NCBI RefSeq assembly: GCF_023634865.1
Contig: NZ_JAMLJN010000006.1
Span: forward strand, 1-64,000
Source: Flavobacterium fragile
GTDB lineage: Bacteria > Bacteroidota > Bacteroidia > Flavobacteriales > Flavobacteriaceae
Direction: 5' to 3'
Length of the DNA: 64,000 bases
This document shows positions 43,527 to 52,671 of the stretch, one piece after another (position 1 is the stretch's first letter; each line of letters opens with the position of its first letter). The translations under genes were made by a program, and so were the position numbers. The notes under the pieces were generated by a model that was not told where the DNA came from, made no database searches, and saw only the letters and a list, made by a program, of their open reading frames with translations.

Positions 43527-44813
43527 CTAATGTTTTAATTCTACTGCTGGTAGTAATTTAGTGGAAACTTCACCAAAACCAATTCTTAAATTTCCTTTTT
43601 GACAATATCCTCTTATGATAACAGTATCGTTATCATTAATAAATTTACGTTCAGAGCCATCTTTCATTTTCAATGGTTTTTGTCCACCCCAGGTTAACTC
43701 TAACATAGAACCAAAAGAATCTTCTGTAGGCCCTGATATTGTTCCACTTCCCATCATATCTCCTGAATTTACTCTACATCCATTAATCGTGTGATGAGCT
43801 AGTTGTTGCGCCATTGACCAATACATGTATTTAAAGTTAGAACGAGAAACTATTGTTTCATCAATATTTTCAGGTTTAATTGCAACTTCTAAATTGATAT
43901 CAAATGCTTTTTCTCCTTTTTGTTGTAAATAAGGTAATGGCTCAGGAGATTGCTCAGGACCTTTTGTTCTGAAAGGTTCTAATGCATCCATTGTTACAAT
44001 CCAAGGTGAAATTGAGGAAGCAAAGTTTTTTGCTAAGAAAGGTCCTAGTGGCACATATTCCCATTTTTGGATATCACGAGCACTCCAATCGTTAAACAAC
44101 ACCATTCCAAAGATGTGTTCTTCTGCTTCTTCAACCGAAATAGGTTCTCCCATTAAATTGGCATCAGTGGTTATAAAAGCTGTTTCTAATTCAAAATCCA
44201 CTAATCTTGAGGGGCCAAAAACGGGGGTTGTTTCTCCATTTGGTAAAGTTTGGCCATAAGGTCTGTGAACAGGGATACCTGAAGGAACAATTGTCGAGCT
44301 TCTTCCATGGTATCCAACAGGAATGTGCAACCAGTTGGGTAAAAGTGCATTGTCTGGATCTCGGAACATTTTTCCTACGTTTGTAGCGTGTTCTTTTGAA
44401 CTATAAAAATCGGTGTAGTCTCCAATTTGAACGGGTAAAAGCATTTCAATATCTTCTACTTTGAAAATAACCACTTCTCTGTGACTTTTGTTATCTCTTA
44501 AAATTGGGTTGTTTTCATCAAAAAGTTCAGCTAAACGATTTCTGACTAAACGCCATGTTTTTCTACCATCTGATATGAAATCGTTCAATGTATCTTGCAT
44601 AAACATATCATCAGTAAGTTCAATACCTTCAAAATATCCTAATTGTTGTAAAGCACCCATGTCGATAGCACAATTTCCAATTCGTGTTCCAATGGTAATT
44701 ACGTCTTCTTTAGTAATGAAAACACCAAAAGGGATATTTTGAATAGGAAAGTCACTATTTTCAGGTACTGGAATCCATGATTTTCTATTTGGGTCGTTTG
44801 CAGTATTTGGCAT
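43527..44813 (-). CDS. fahA: Fumarylacetoacetase
   Basis: A 428-residue enzyme of normal length. Family motifs include YTDFYSSKEHATNVG, HIPVGYHGR, DFELETAF (metal ligands), NDWSARDIQKWEYVPLGPF and GDMMGSGTISGP. It hydrolyses 4-fumarylacetoacetate to fumarate and acetoacetate in the last step of tyrosine and phenylalanine breakdown. It is divergent from glyA with separate promoter boxes. Confidence 0.96.
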   Translation of the reverse strand: MPNTANDPNRKSWIPVPENSDFPIQNIPFGVFITKEDVITIGTRIGNCAIDMGALQQLGYFEGIELTDDMFMQDTLNDFISDGRKTWRLVRNRLAELFDENNPILRDNKSHREVVIFKVEDIEMLLPVQIGDYTDFYSSKEHATNVGKMFRDPDNALLPNWLHIPVGYHGRSSTIVPSGIPVHRPYGQTLPNGETTPVFGPSRLVDFELETAFITTDANLMGEPISVEEAEEHIFGMVLFNDWSARDIQKWEYVPLGPFLAKNFASSISPWIVTMDALEPFRTKGPEQSPEPLPYLQQKGEKAFDINLEVAIKPENIDETIVSRSNFKYMYWSMAQQLAHHTINGCRVNSGDMMGSGTISGPTEDSFGSMLELTWGGQKPLKMKDGSERKFINDNDTVIIRGYCQKGNLRIGFGEVSTKLLPAVELKH

Positions 44814-44851
44814 ATTTATATTGATAAGTTTGTTGTTGAAAAATTATGAAC

Positions 44852-44859
44852 CAAATATA
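44852..44859 (-). promoter_or_regulatory. TAnnTTTG promoter box of fahA (TATATTTG)
   Basis: It lies 38 bases before the fahA start. Confidence 0.55.
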
Positions 44860-44891
44860 AAATTATCTATTAATTTAACAAACCTTTTTCG

Positions 44892-44899
44892 TAATTTTG
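44892..44899 (+). promoter_or_regulatory. TAnnTTTG promoter box of glyA (TAATTTTG)
   Basis: It lies 27 bases before the glyA start, divergent from the fahA box. Confidence 0.6.
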
Positions 44900-44926
44900 A
44901 CCTAATTTTAACGAATATTTATTGCA

Positions 44927-46201
44927 ATGCTACGCGACGAACAAATTTTTGACCTAATTCTTGACGAACAAGATAGACAAATTCACGGAATTGAATTAAT
45001 TGCTTCTGAAAACTTTGTGAGCGACCAAGTAATGGAAGCTGCAGGTTCATGTTTAACTAACAAATATGCTGAAGGATATCCAGGTAAAAGATACTATGGA
45101 GGATGTGAAGTGGTAGATATTGTAGAACAAATCGCAATCGATAGAGCTAAGGCTTTGTTTGGTGCTGAATATGTTAACGTTCAACCACACTCAGGTTCTC
45201 AAGCTAACACAGCAGTTTTTGCAGCTTGTTTAAAACCAGGTGATACTATTTTAGGATTTGACTTATCTCACGGTGGTCACTTAACGCATGGTTCTCCTGT
45301 AAATTTCTCAGGTAAATTATATCGTCCTGTTTTTTATGGAGTTGAAGAAGAGACTGGTGTATTGAACTATGACAAAATCCAAGAAATTGCTTTAAGAGAA
45401 AAACCAAAAATGATCATTGCTGGTGCTTCGGCTTATTCTCGTGATATGGATTTTAAACGTTTCAGAGAAATTGCAGATAGCGTTGGTGCTTTATTGTTAG
45501 CCGATATTTCACACCCAGCAGGCTTAATCGCTAAAGGTCTATTGAATGATCCAATTCCACATTGTCATATTGTAACTACTACTACTCATAAGACTTTAAG
45601 AGGTCCAAGAGGTGGAATGATTATGATGGGTAAAGATTTTGAAAACCCATGGGGATTAACCACTCCAAAAGGAGAAATCAGAATGATGTCGCATGTTTTA
45701 GATATGTCGGTTTTCCCTGGAAATCAAGGTGGACCTTTAATGCATATTATTGCGGCTAAAGCAGTGGCTTTTGGGGAAGCTTTAACGGATGAATTTTTCC
45801 GTTATGCTATGCAAGTAAAGAAAAATGCACAAGCAATGGCAGAAGCGTTCAACAAAAGAGGTTACAAATTAATTTCTGGTGGTACTGATAACCACATGAT
45901 GTTAATCGATTTAAGAAATAAAGGAATTTCTGGTAAAGATGCGGAAAATGCATTGGTAAAAGCTGAAATTACAGTGAATAAAAACATGGTGCCATTTGAT
46001 GATAAATCACCATTTGTTACTTCGGGTATTCGTGTGGGAACTCCTGCTATCACAACACGTGGTTTAGTGGAAGAAGATATGGAAACGGTTGTAGCTTTAA
46101 TTGATAAAGTATTAATGAATCATACTGATGAAGCAGTTTTAGAACAAGTTGCAGAAGAAGTAAATGAATTAATGAGCGAAAGAGCAATGTTTGTATTTTA
46201 A
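44927..46201 (+). CDS. glyA: Serine hydroxymethyltransferase
   Basis: A 424-residue fold-type I PLP enzyme. It starts [20 protein letters not shown] with IELIASENF, continues with [16 protein letters not shown], and the PLP lysine lies in [14 protein letters not shown] near residue 226. It interconverts serine and glycine, charging tetrahydrofolate with a one-carbon unit. A strong bidirectional terminator follows. Confidence 0.97.
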   Translation: MLRDEQIFDLILDEQDRQIHGIELIASENFVSDQVMEAAGSCLTNKYAEGYPGKRYYGGCEVVDIVEQIAIDRAKALFGAEYVNVQPHSGSQANTAVFAACLKPGDTILGFDLSHGGHLTHGSPVNFSGKLYRPVFYGVEEETGVLNYDKIQEIALREKPKMIIAGASAYSRDMDFKRFREIADSVGALLLADISHPAGLIAKGLLNDPIPHCHIVTTTTHKTLRGPRGGMIMMGKDFENPWGLTTPKGEIRMMSHVLDMSVFPGNQGGPLMHIIAAKAVAFGEALTDEFFRYAMQVKKNAQAMAEAFNKRGYKLISGGTDNHMMLIDLRNKGISGKDAENALVKAEITVNKNMVPFDDKSPFVTSGIRVGTPAITTRGLVEEDMETVVALIDKVLMNHTDEAVLEQVAEEVNELMSERAMFVF

Positions 46202-46222
46202 TTTCAAACAAAATCCCAATAA

Positions 46223-46256
46223 AAAACTCCTGACTAATCATCAGGAGTTTTTATTT
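46223..46256. terminator. Bidirectional intrinsic terminator
   Basis: AAAACTCCTGA and TCAGGAGTTTT form a stem with a 7-base loop and a T-run, between the convergent glyA and M28 peptidase genes. Confidence 0.85.
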
Positions 46257-46271
46257 TTAAAAAGTTCAGGA

Positions 46272-47294
46272 TTATTTTCCGTCTCTATCTACTTTAATTC
46301 TTTCTTCTCGATTCGCTAATTCCCAAGCTAAGGCAAATGCTAATTGAGCACGTTTGGCTAAAGCATCGTACTCAATTTTGTCAGGAGTATCGCTAGGTAA
46401 GTGGTAATCAGCATGAACTCCATTAAAGAAGAAAATAGCCGGAATTCCTTTTTTAGCAAAGTTATAATGGTCTGAACGAAAATAGATTCTTTCAGGATCG
46501 TTTCTTTCGTTGTATTTATAGTCTAATTTTAATTGGGTGTACTTTGTATTCACCTCTTCATTAATACTGTGTAATTCACTACTTAATCGATCTGAACCAA
46601 TGACATAGATGTAATTGTTTGTGTTTGGATGAAGTGTATCTCTTCTTCCAATCATATCAATATTAATGTTAGCGATGGTATTTTTTAAGGGAAATAAAGG
46701 ATTTTCTGAATAGTATCTTGAACCATGTAATCCGTGTTCCTCACCCGTTACGTGTAAAAATAAAATCGAACGTTTTGGTCCGTGACCTTTTTTCTGAGCT
46801 TCTTTGAAAGCTTGAGCAATTTCTAGTAAAGCAACTGTTCCAGATCCATCATCGTCAGCTCCGTTGTAAATTTCACCGTTTTTCATTCCAACATGGTCGT
46901 AATGAGCTGAAATCACTAAAATTTCATCTGGTTTTTCAGAACCTTTAATGAAAGCCCAAATATTTTCTGAATCATTAAGTTTTGGTGCAAATCCTCTTTT
47001 CATAAATTCAGAAGGCACTTTTTGATAAAAATCAGTTGCTCCAGGTGGAAAACTGATGTCCATTTTTTTGTATTCGTTGATTAAATACTCCCCTGCTTTT
47101 TTTTGTCCAGGTTCTCCTGTGTTTCTACCTTGCATTTCATCACCTGCTACAATATATAAGTGTTTACTTAGTTCAGGAGCCGTGATGGTTGAAATATAAG
47201 TTCCAGCTTCCGCTAGAGTTTGCGTCTTTTGTGCCGAAGAACAACTTGTTAAAAATAAAGTTAGGATAGCACTAGAAAGCAATAGTTTCTTCAT
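46272..47294 (-). CDS. M28-family peptidase lipoprotein, 340 aa
   Basis: A lipoprotein-type signal (MKKLLLSSAILTLFLTSCSSA, Cys18). The M28 zinc ligands are canonical: SAHYDHV (H131, D133), NGADDDGSG (D147 area), TGEEHGL (E185/E186), NIDMIGR (D213), and DYHLPSDT near the C-terminus. It is a probable periplasmic aminopeptidase anchored in the envelope. It differs from the other M28 gene of the window by having the usual His. Promoter box at 47323-47330. Confidence 0.9.
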   Translation of the reverse strand: MKKLLLSSAILTLFLTSCSSAQKTQTLAEAGTYISTITAPELSKHLYIVAGDEMQGRNTGEPGQKKAGEYLINEYKKMDISFPPGATDFYQKVPSEFMKRGFAPKLNDSENIWAFIKGSEKPDEILVISAHYDHVGMKNGEIYNGADDDGSGTVALLEIAQAFKEAQKKGHGPKRSILFLHVTGEEHGLHGSRYYSENPLFPLKNTIANINIDMIGRRDTLHPNTNNYIYVIGSDRLSSELHSINEEVNTKYTQLKLDYKYNERNDPERIYFRSDHYNFAKKGIPAIFFFNGVHADYHLPSDTPDKIEYDALAKRAQLAFALAWELANREERIKVDRDGK

Positions 47295-47322
47295 AGTTTT
47301 ATTTCGTTTTTTTTGTTTAAAA

Positions 47323-47330
47323 CAAATATA
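47323..47330 (-). promoter_or_regulatory. TAnnTTTG promoter box (TATATTTG)
   Basis: It lies 28 bases before the M28 lipoprotein gene. Confidence 0.55.
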
Positions 47331-47386
47331 AAAAGTTAGCGGTGAAAGTCAATTTTTTTATTACTTTCAATTGAAGATTTTAACAT

Positions 47387-48151
47387 TTATTTCGCTATTG
47401 AATTTAAAAATTTTGAAATGTCTGAAATCGGATTTTCCTTCAAAAAGTTAATAAAAGCACTTCCAATTATCGCACCTTTTTGATATTTTGTAGCTTGTTC
47501 AAATGTTTCTTCATCTTTAATTCCAAAACCAACAATTTGCGGATTTTTTAAGTTTATATTTGAAATTCGTTTGAAATACTCCATTTGTTCTGAACCAAAT
47601 CCTGATTGACTTCCCGTAACGGCTGCAGAACTCACCATGTAAATAAAACTATCGGAAATCGCATCGATTTGTTGTATTCTTCCTTCCGAAGTTTGTGGCG
47701 AAATCAAAAAGATGTTTTTCAAGTTATATTTTTCAAAAATAGACTTGTATTCGGTTTCGTAAATGAATAGCGGTAAATCAGGAATAATTAAACCATCAAT
47801 TCCAACTTCAGCACATTTTTTACAAAATTGCTCTATTCCAAATTGCAACATCGGATTAAAATAACCCATTATGATTAAAGGAATTTGAACCGATTTTCTA
47901 ATGTCTTTTAATTGTTCAAATAGTAATGAAGTCGTCATGCCGTTTTCAATCGCAATAGTTGAACTTTCTTGAATGGTTGGTCCATCAGCTAATGGATCAG
48001 AAAAAGGTAACCCAATTTCTATCATATCCACACCATTTTTTTCCAATTCTTGAATGATGGAATCGGTGTCGTTTAGTTCCGGAAATCCTGCAGTAAAATA
48101 GATGGAAAGCAGTTTTTTATCTTCTTGTAATTTTTGGTTAATTCTGTTCAT
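47387..48151 (-). CDS. trpA: Tryptophan synthase alpha chain
   Basis: A 254-residue TIM barrel with the catalytic Glu in DMIEIGLPFSDPLADGP, the loop GIDGLIIPDLP, and the phosphate-binding GFGIKDEET region. It cleaves indole-3-glycerol phosphate and feeds indole to TrpB. It is the last gene of the trp operon, 141 bases after trpB; that gap holds a short CGCAAAG-type repeat. Confidence 0.96.
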   Translation of the reverse strand: MNRINQKLQEDKKLLSIYFTAGFPELNDTDSIIQELEKNGVDMIEIGLPFSDPLADGPTIQESSTIAIENGMTTSLLFEQLKDIRKSVQIPLIIMGYFNPMLQFGIEQFCKKCAEVGIDGLIIPDLPLFIYETEYKSIFEKYNLKNIFLISPQTSEGRIQQIDAISDSFIYMVSSAAVTGSQSGFGSEQMEYFKRISNINLKNPQIVGFGIKDEETFEQATKYQKGAIIGSAFINFLKENPISDISKFLNSIAK

Positions 48152-48167
48152 ATTTTTTTGTTTTAAC

Positions 48168-48203
48168 GCAAAGGCGCAAAGTTTTTCGCAAAGTGCGTAA
48201 TGA
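48168..48203. repeat. Short CGCAAAG-type intergenic repeat
   Basis: ACGCAAAGGCGCAAAG and CGCAAAGTGCG lie within 36 bases between trpB and trpA. From memory similar runs recur in Flavobacteriia spacers; only this copy is in the window. Confidence 0.4.
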
Positions 48204-48292
48204 TTTTATTAAACATATAAATCATATAAGATGATATACTAACTTTATATAAAGTTTTTAAAAGTTCATGTAAGTTTTTAGCTAATCACTAT

Positions 48293-49474
48293 TCAAAACT
48301 TAAAATAATCGATATACGTATTCAAATCTTTATCCCCTCTTCCCGATAAATTGATGACCACAATATCATTAGGTTGGAATTGTTTTTTATCCAAGACAGA
48401 AAAAGCATGAGCGGTCTCAATTGCTGGAATAATACCTTCTGTTTTTGATATTTCTAATCCAGATTGCATGGCTTCTTTATCTGTTATAGCTATGAATTCT
48501 GCACGTTTAGTATCGTGTAAATGAGCATGAAGTGGACCAACACCCGGATAATCCAATCCAGCGGAAATAGAGTAAGGTTCGGTAATTTGTCCGTCTTCGG
48601 TTTGCATTAATAAAGTTTTACTTCCGTGAATGATTCCAATTTTTCCTAAAACAGAAGTCGCAGCACTTTCATCAGAATCAACTCCGTGTCCAGCCGCTTC
48701 CACAGCAATTAATTTTACCGATTCTTCGTCTAAAAATTCGTAAAAAGCACCAGCAGCATTGCTTCCACCACCCACACAAGCAATTACATAATCTGGATTT
48801 TCTTTACCTTCTTGAGCTAAAAGTTGGGATTTAATTTCCTTAGAAATCACACTTTGAAAACGTGCCACCATATCTGGATAAGGATGTGGTCCCACCACAG
48901 AACCAATGATGTAAAACGTATCAATTGGATTGTTAATCCAATCGCGAATCGCTTCATTAGTAGCATCTTTCAAAGTTTTTGAACCTGAAGATGCTGGACG
49001 AACTTCTGCGCCTAACATTTTCATGCGGGCTACATTGGGAGCTTGTCTTTTGATGTCGACTTCACCCATGTACACGATACATTCTAATCCCATTAAAGCA
49101 CAAACCGTTGCTGTCGCTACGCCATGTTGACCTGCACCAGTTTCAGCAATGATTCTGGTTTTACCTAAACGTTTGGCGACTAAAATTTGACCGATGGTGT
49201 TGTTAATTTTGTGTGCTCCGGTGTGACATAAATCTTCTCGCTTCAAGTAGATTTTGGTGTTGTATTTTTCGGATAAACGTTTGGCAAAATACAAAGGCGT
49301 TGGGCGACCCACAAATTGTTGTAGCAAGTCGTTAAACTCTTCTTGAAAAGAAGGTTCGGCCATAATTTTTAAGTAGTTTTCTTTTAATTCCTCTACATTA
49401 GGATACAACATTTCGGGAATAAAAGCTCCTCCAAATTGGCCGTAAAATCCATTTTCATCAACATTATATTTCAT
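48293..49474 (-). CDS. trpB: Tryptophan synthase beta chain
   Basis: 393 residues from the chosen start [16 protein letters not shown], which matches the TrpB N-terminus; the frame is open 28 codons upstream inside trpF. The PLP lysine lies in HTGAHKINN, the ammonium/PLP-phosphate loop is CVGGGSNA, and the substrate loop is ETGAGQHG. It condenses indole with serine. It overlaps the trpF end by 11 bases. Confidence 0.97.
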   Translation of the reverse strand: MKYNVDENGFYGQFGGAFIPEMLYPNVEELKENYLKIMAEPSFQEEFNDLLQQFVGRPTPLYFAKRLSEKYNTKIYLKREDLCHTGAHKINNTIGQILVAKRLGKTRIIAETGAGQHGVATATVCALMGLECIVYMGEVDIKRQAPNVARMKMLGAEVRPASSGSKTLKDATNEAIRDWINNPIDTFYIIGSVVGPHPYPDMVARFQSVISKEIKSQLLAQEGKENPDYVIACVGGGSNAAGAFYEFLDEESVKLIAVEAAGHGVDSDESAATSVLGKIGIIHGSKTLLMQTEDGQITEPYSISAGLDYPGVGPLHAHLHDTKRAEFIAITDKEAMQSGLEISKTEGIIPAIETAHAFSVLDKKQFQPNDIVVINLSGRGDKDLNTYIDYFKF

Positions 49475-50099
49475 ATAGCAATTTTTTAAATTTTTGCAAC
49501 TTGATTTTATTTTTGATTCCAAGTTTTTTTTCGAAACGGCTATTGACATCAATTCCATAGCACTTATTTGCAGCGGGTGATTTTAGAAGTTTTTTTAATC
49601 CGTCAATTTCTGTAGTTCCAATGCCACCGCTTAAAAAGTATGGAACATTAAAGTGATAATTTTCCAAAATAGTCCAATCGAAAGTAATTCCGTTGCCACC
49701 TGGTAATTTTCCTTTCGTATCAAAAAGAAAATAATCGACAGCAAATACATATTCTTTTAATTTTGAAAAATTGAAAGTTGAATCCATGGAAAAAACTTTG
49801 ATGACTTCAACACCTAATTTTTTCACATTTTCACAAATAATAAACGACTCATTTCCATGTAATTGAATGATGTCTAATTGATATTGATTAATTTTTGCAG
49901 CAATTTCTTGTATCGACGCATCTACAAAAACGCCTACTTTTTTTGTAGTTTCATGAAGTTCAGGAATCGAATCCAAAGTCATATTTCGTTTTGATTTTTC
50001 CCAAAAGATAAAACCTAGATAATCAGGTTGTAAAGCTGAAATTTCCGTGATGTTTTCTGGATATTTCATACCGCAAATTTTTAGTTTTATGTTTTTCAT
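49464..50099 (-). CDS. trpF: Phosphoribosylanthranilate isomerase
   Basis: A 211-residue TIM barrel. The start [13 protein letters not shown] carries the catalytic Cys, the catalytic Asp is near VFVDAS, and the phosphate loop is FLSGGIG. It converts N-(5'-phosphoribosyl)anthranilate to CdRP. It overlaps trpC by 4 bases and trpB by 11. It is a free-standing enzyme, not fused to trpC. Confidence 0.95.
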   Translation of the reverse strand: MKNIKLKICGMKYPENITEISALQPDYLGFIFWEKSKRNMTLDSIPELHETTKKVGVFVDASIQEIAAKINQYQLDIIQLHGNESFIICENVKKLGVEVIKVFSMDSTFNFSKLKEYVFAVDYFLFDTKGKLPGGNGITFDWTILENYHFNVPYFLSGGIGTTEIDGLKKLLKSPAANKCYGIDVNSRFEKKLGIKNKIKLQKFKKLLYEI

Positions 50100-50881
50100 G
50101 CCATTAATTTTTGAATGAATTGTTTAGCTTCCAAACCTGGATTTTCAGTTTTCATGAAAAGTTCTCCCATTAAAAATCCTTGATAGCCAAGTTGTTGTAA
50201 TTCTTTTACTGCTTCAATTGAACTAATGCCACTTTCAGACACTTTTACGAATTCTTCTGGAATTTTAGTAGCTAATTCTTTGCTGTAATCCAAACTCACT
50301 TCAAAAGTTTTTAAATTGCGATTGTTCACTCCAATCATATCTAAACTTGGCATAATCGATTTTTCCAATTCCTCCAAATTATGAACTTCCAACAATACTT
50401 CTAAACCTAAACTTTGAGCAAATTCAGAAAGTTGCTTGATTTCTTTTTGAGTTAAAACCGCTGCGATTAGTAAGATTACATCGGCTCCGTGCGCTTTGGC
50501 TTCCAAAATTTGATATTCCTCAACAATGAATTCTTTTCGTAACAAAGGAATATTTGCCGAAGCTTTTGCTAATAAAAAATCATCCAAACTTCCACCAAAA
50601 TATTTAGCATCTGTCAAAACAGAAATTCCGCAAACGCCTGCATTTTGATAACCTAAAACCACATCTTCTACTGAATGATTATTGTTAATTACAGCTTTAG
50701 AAGGCGAACGACGCTTATGCTCGGCAATAATTCCTGAAACACTATTTTTCAATAATTTACTCATAGAATACGTTCGAGAATTGAATAAAACCGAAGCTTC
50801 TAATTGCGAAACAGGAATAATGTTTTTCTTTATTTCGACTTCGCGTTTTTTATCGGTGATGATTTTATCTAAGATATTCAT
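50096..50881 (-). CDS. trpC: Indole-3-glycerol phosphate synthase
   Basis: A 261-residue TIM barrel with IIAEHKRRSPSKAVI, LRKEFIVEEYQI and GVNNRNLKTFEV motifs and the catalytic Lys/Glu set. It decarboxylates and closes CdRP to indole-3-glycerol phosphate. It overlaps trpF by 4 bases. A palindromic repeat separates it from trpD. Confidence 0.96.
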   Translation of the reverse strand: MNILDKIITDKKREVEIKKNIIPVSQLEASVLFNSRTYSMSKLLKNSVSGIIAEHKRRSPSKAVINNNHSVEDVVLGYQNAGVCGISVLTDAKYFGGSLDDFLLAKASANIPLLRKEFIVEEYQILEAKAHGADVILLIAAVLTQKEIKQLSEFAQSLGLEVLLEVHNLEELEKSIMPSLDMIGVNNRNLKTFEVSLDYSKELATKIPEEFVKVSESGISSIEAVKELQQLGYQGFLMGELFMKTENPGLEAKQFIQKLMA

Positions 50882-50902
50882 AATTATTATTTTTGTGTCA
50901 CA

Positions 50903-50945
50903 TCGAGCGAAGTCGAGATGTTCATAAGTTCTCGATTTCGCTCGA
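50903..50945. repeat. Palindromic TCGAGCGAA-type repeat between trpD and trpC
   Basis: TCGAGCGAAGTCGAGA (50903-50918) and TCTCGATTTCGCTCGA (50930-50945) pair at 15 of 16 positions around an 11-base loop. It is a typical Bacteroidota REP-like intergenic palindrome (from memory). Confidence 0.75.
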
Positions 50946-50956
50946 ATTGATAACTA

Positions 50957-51949
50957 TTAGTTGCTTATTTCAATTAATTTTTTCAATTTTTCTAATGCTT
51001 TTCCGCTGGCTAAACTTTCTTGCGCTTTGGCTAAAGCTTCCTCATAATTCGACTTTTCAACGGTCTGAATTGCAATTGCTGCATTTGCACAAACCACATT
51101 ATTTTGAGCTGTGGTTCCTTTTCCAGAAATCACGTTGTAGAAAATTTTAGCGGTTTCATCCACAGTTGTTCCCCCTCTGATAGTTTCTAGTTTGCATTCT
51201 GGTAATTTGAAATCGTAAGGTTTTAAAATTTGTTCGGAAGTGTTGGAAATGATTTTTACTTCATCAGTCAAGGAAACTTCATCAAATCCGCTTAATCCGT
51301 GTAAAATGGAGTAGTTGGTATTCGTGTTTTGGTACAAATACGCATACATTCTCGCTAATTCCAAACTAAAAACGCCCACCATTTGATTCTTTGGGAATGA
51401 TGGATTCACCATAGGGCCTAACATATTAAAAAACGTTTTCACGCCTAATTCTTTTCGAATCGGACCTACATTTTTCATAGCAGGGTGGAAGAGTGGTGCG
51501 TGTAAAATAGCAATATTGGTTTCTTCAATAGATTTGGTTAAGAAATCGGAATCGTTAGTGAATTTTACCCCCATTTTTTCCATCACATTACTTGATCCAG
51601 AAATCGAAGAAACTCCATAATTTCCATGTTTTGCGACTTTAATTCCTGTTCCAGCTACAATAAAAGAAGCTAAAGTGGAAATATTGAAAGTATCTTTTCC
51701 ATCGCCACCAGTTCCACACAAGTCAATCGTATTGTAAGCAGAAAAATCTACGGGATTACACAATTCTAGCAAAGCTTCACGGAAACCTGCTAATTCTTCA
51801 ATAGTAATGCTTCGCATCATATAAACCGTCATGAATGCTGCAATTTGACTTGGATTATAACTTCCCGATGAAATATTGATCAAAACATCTTTTGCTTCTT
51901 CTTTAGTTAGAATTTCGTGTTGGATTAAACGATTTAATATATTTTTCAT
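50957..51949 (-). CDS. trpD: Anthranilate phosphoribosyltransferase
   Basis: 330 residues from the chosen start MKNILNRLIQHEILTKEEAK; eight more in-frame codons precede it but do not look like TrpD. Substrate motifs are DLCGTGGDGKDTFNIST and KHGNYGVSS. It transfers the phosphoribosyl group from PRPP to anthranilate. Next gene of the operon after trpG, with a 92-base gap. Confidence 0.96.
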   Translation of the reverse strand: MKNILNRLIQHEILTKEEAKDVLINISSGSYNPSQIAAFMTVYMMRSITIEELAGFREALLELCNPVDFSAYNTIDLCGTGGDGKDTFNISTLASFIVAGTGIKVAKHGNYGVSSISGSSNVMEKMGVKFTNDSDFLTKSIEETNIAILHAPLFHPAMKNVGPIRKELGVKTFFNMLGPMVNPSFPKNQMVGVFSLELARMYAYLYQNTNTNYSILHGLSGFDEVSLTDEVKIISNTSEQILKPYDFKLPECKLETIRGGTTVDETAKIFYNVISGKGTTAQNNVVCANAAIAIQTVEKSNYEEALAKAQESLASGKALEKLKKLIEISN

Positions 51950-52041
51950 TTTAATTATTTTAAAATTGGACATAAGTTGGGCTGTACTTCACTGATTTTG
52001 TGTTAGAGAAGCAAGAAATTAAGCGTGTATGTTGTTGTTAA

Positions 52042-52605
52042 TTAATGGCTAAGCCAATTTTCTAGAATTTTTTTTCCGAAAGGAGTTAAAACACTTTCTG
52101 GATGATATTGCACACCTCGAATATCAAAATGAGTGTGTTTCATAGACATAATTTGACCGTTTTCATCAATAGAAGTTACGATTAAATCGGCAGGAAGATT
52201 TTCGTTGGAAACGACCCAAGAATGGTAACGGCCTACTTCGAATTCGTTTGGTAAATCCTTGAAAATAAAGTCGTCTTCGGTTTTTGTGACTTTGGTTGCC
52301 ACACCGTGATATACTTTTTCTAGATTGGTTAATTCTCCTCCAAAAACTTCTCCGATAGCTTGTAAGCCCAAACAAACTCCGAAAATACTTTTGCTTGAAG
52401 CGTATTTTTTGATTACCTCTTTCAATAAACCCGCTTCATCAGGAATTCCTGGTCCTGGCGAAAGTAATATTTTATCGAATTTTTCTAGTTCATTCAATTC
52501 AAATTCATCGTTTCTAAATACGGTTACATTCGCATTCAAATCCTCTAAATAGTGGACTAAATTGTAGGTGAAACTATCGTAATTGTCTATAACTGCTATT
52601 TTCAT
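52042..52605 (-). CDS. trpG: Anthranilate synthase glutamine amidotransferase subunit
   Basis: 187 residues from the chosen start MKIAVIDNYDSFTYNLVHYL; the frame is open 12 codons upstream through repeat sequence. The class I GATase triad is Cys in FGVCLGLQAIGE, with His and Glu in QYHPESVLTP. It supplies ammonia from glutamine to TrpE and may be shared with folate synthesis (PabA role), which the sequence cannot tell. Confidence 0.95.
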   Translation of the reverse strand: MKIAVIDNYDSFTYNLVHYLEDLNANVTVFRNDEFELNELEKFDKILLSPGPGIPDEAGLLKEVIKKYASSKSIFGVCLGLQAIGEVFGGELTNLEKVYHGVATKVTKTEDDFIFKDLPNEFEVGRYHSWVVSNENLPADLIVTSIDENGQIMSMKHTHFDIRGVQYHPESVLTPFGKKILENWLSH

Positions 52606-52627
52606 AATTTTTGTTTCATGTTTTTTT

Positions 52628-52667
52628 GTTTCAAGTTTCAAGTTCCAATTAACCTGAAACTTGAAAC
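52628..52667. repeat. Palindromic GTTTCAAGTTTCA repeat between trpE and trpG
   Basis: GTTTCAAGTTTCA (52628-52640) and TGAAACTTGAAAC (52655-52667) are perfect 13-base complements. A 17-base part of it (AACCTGAAACTTGAAAC) recurs in frame in mnmE at 25322-25338. Confidence 0.75.
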
Positions 52668-52671
52668 CTTT

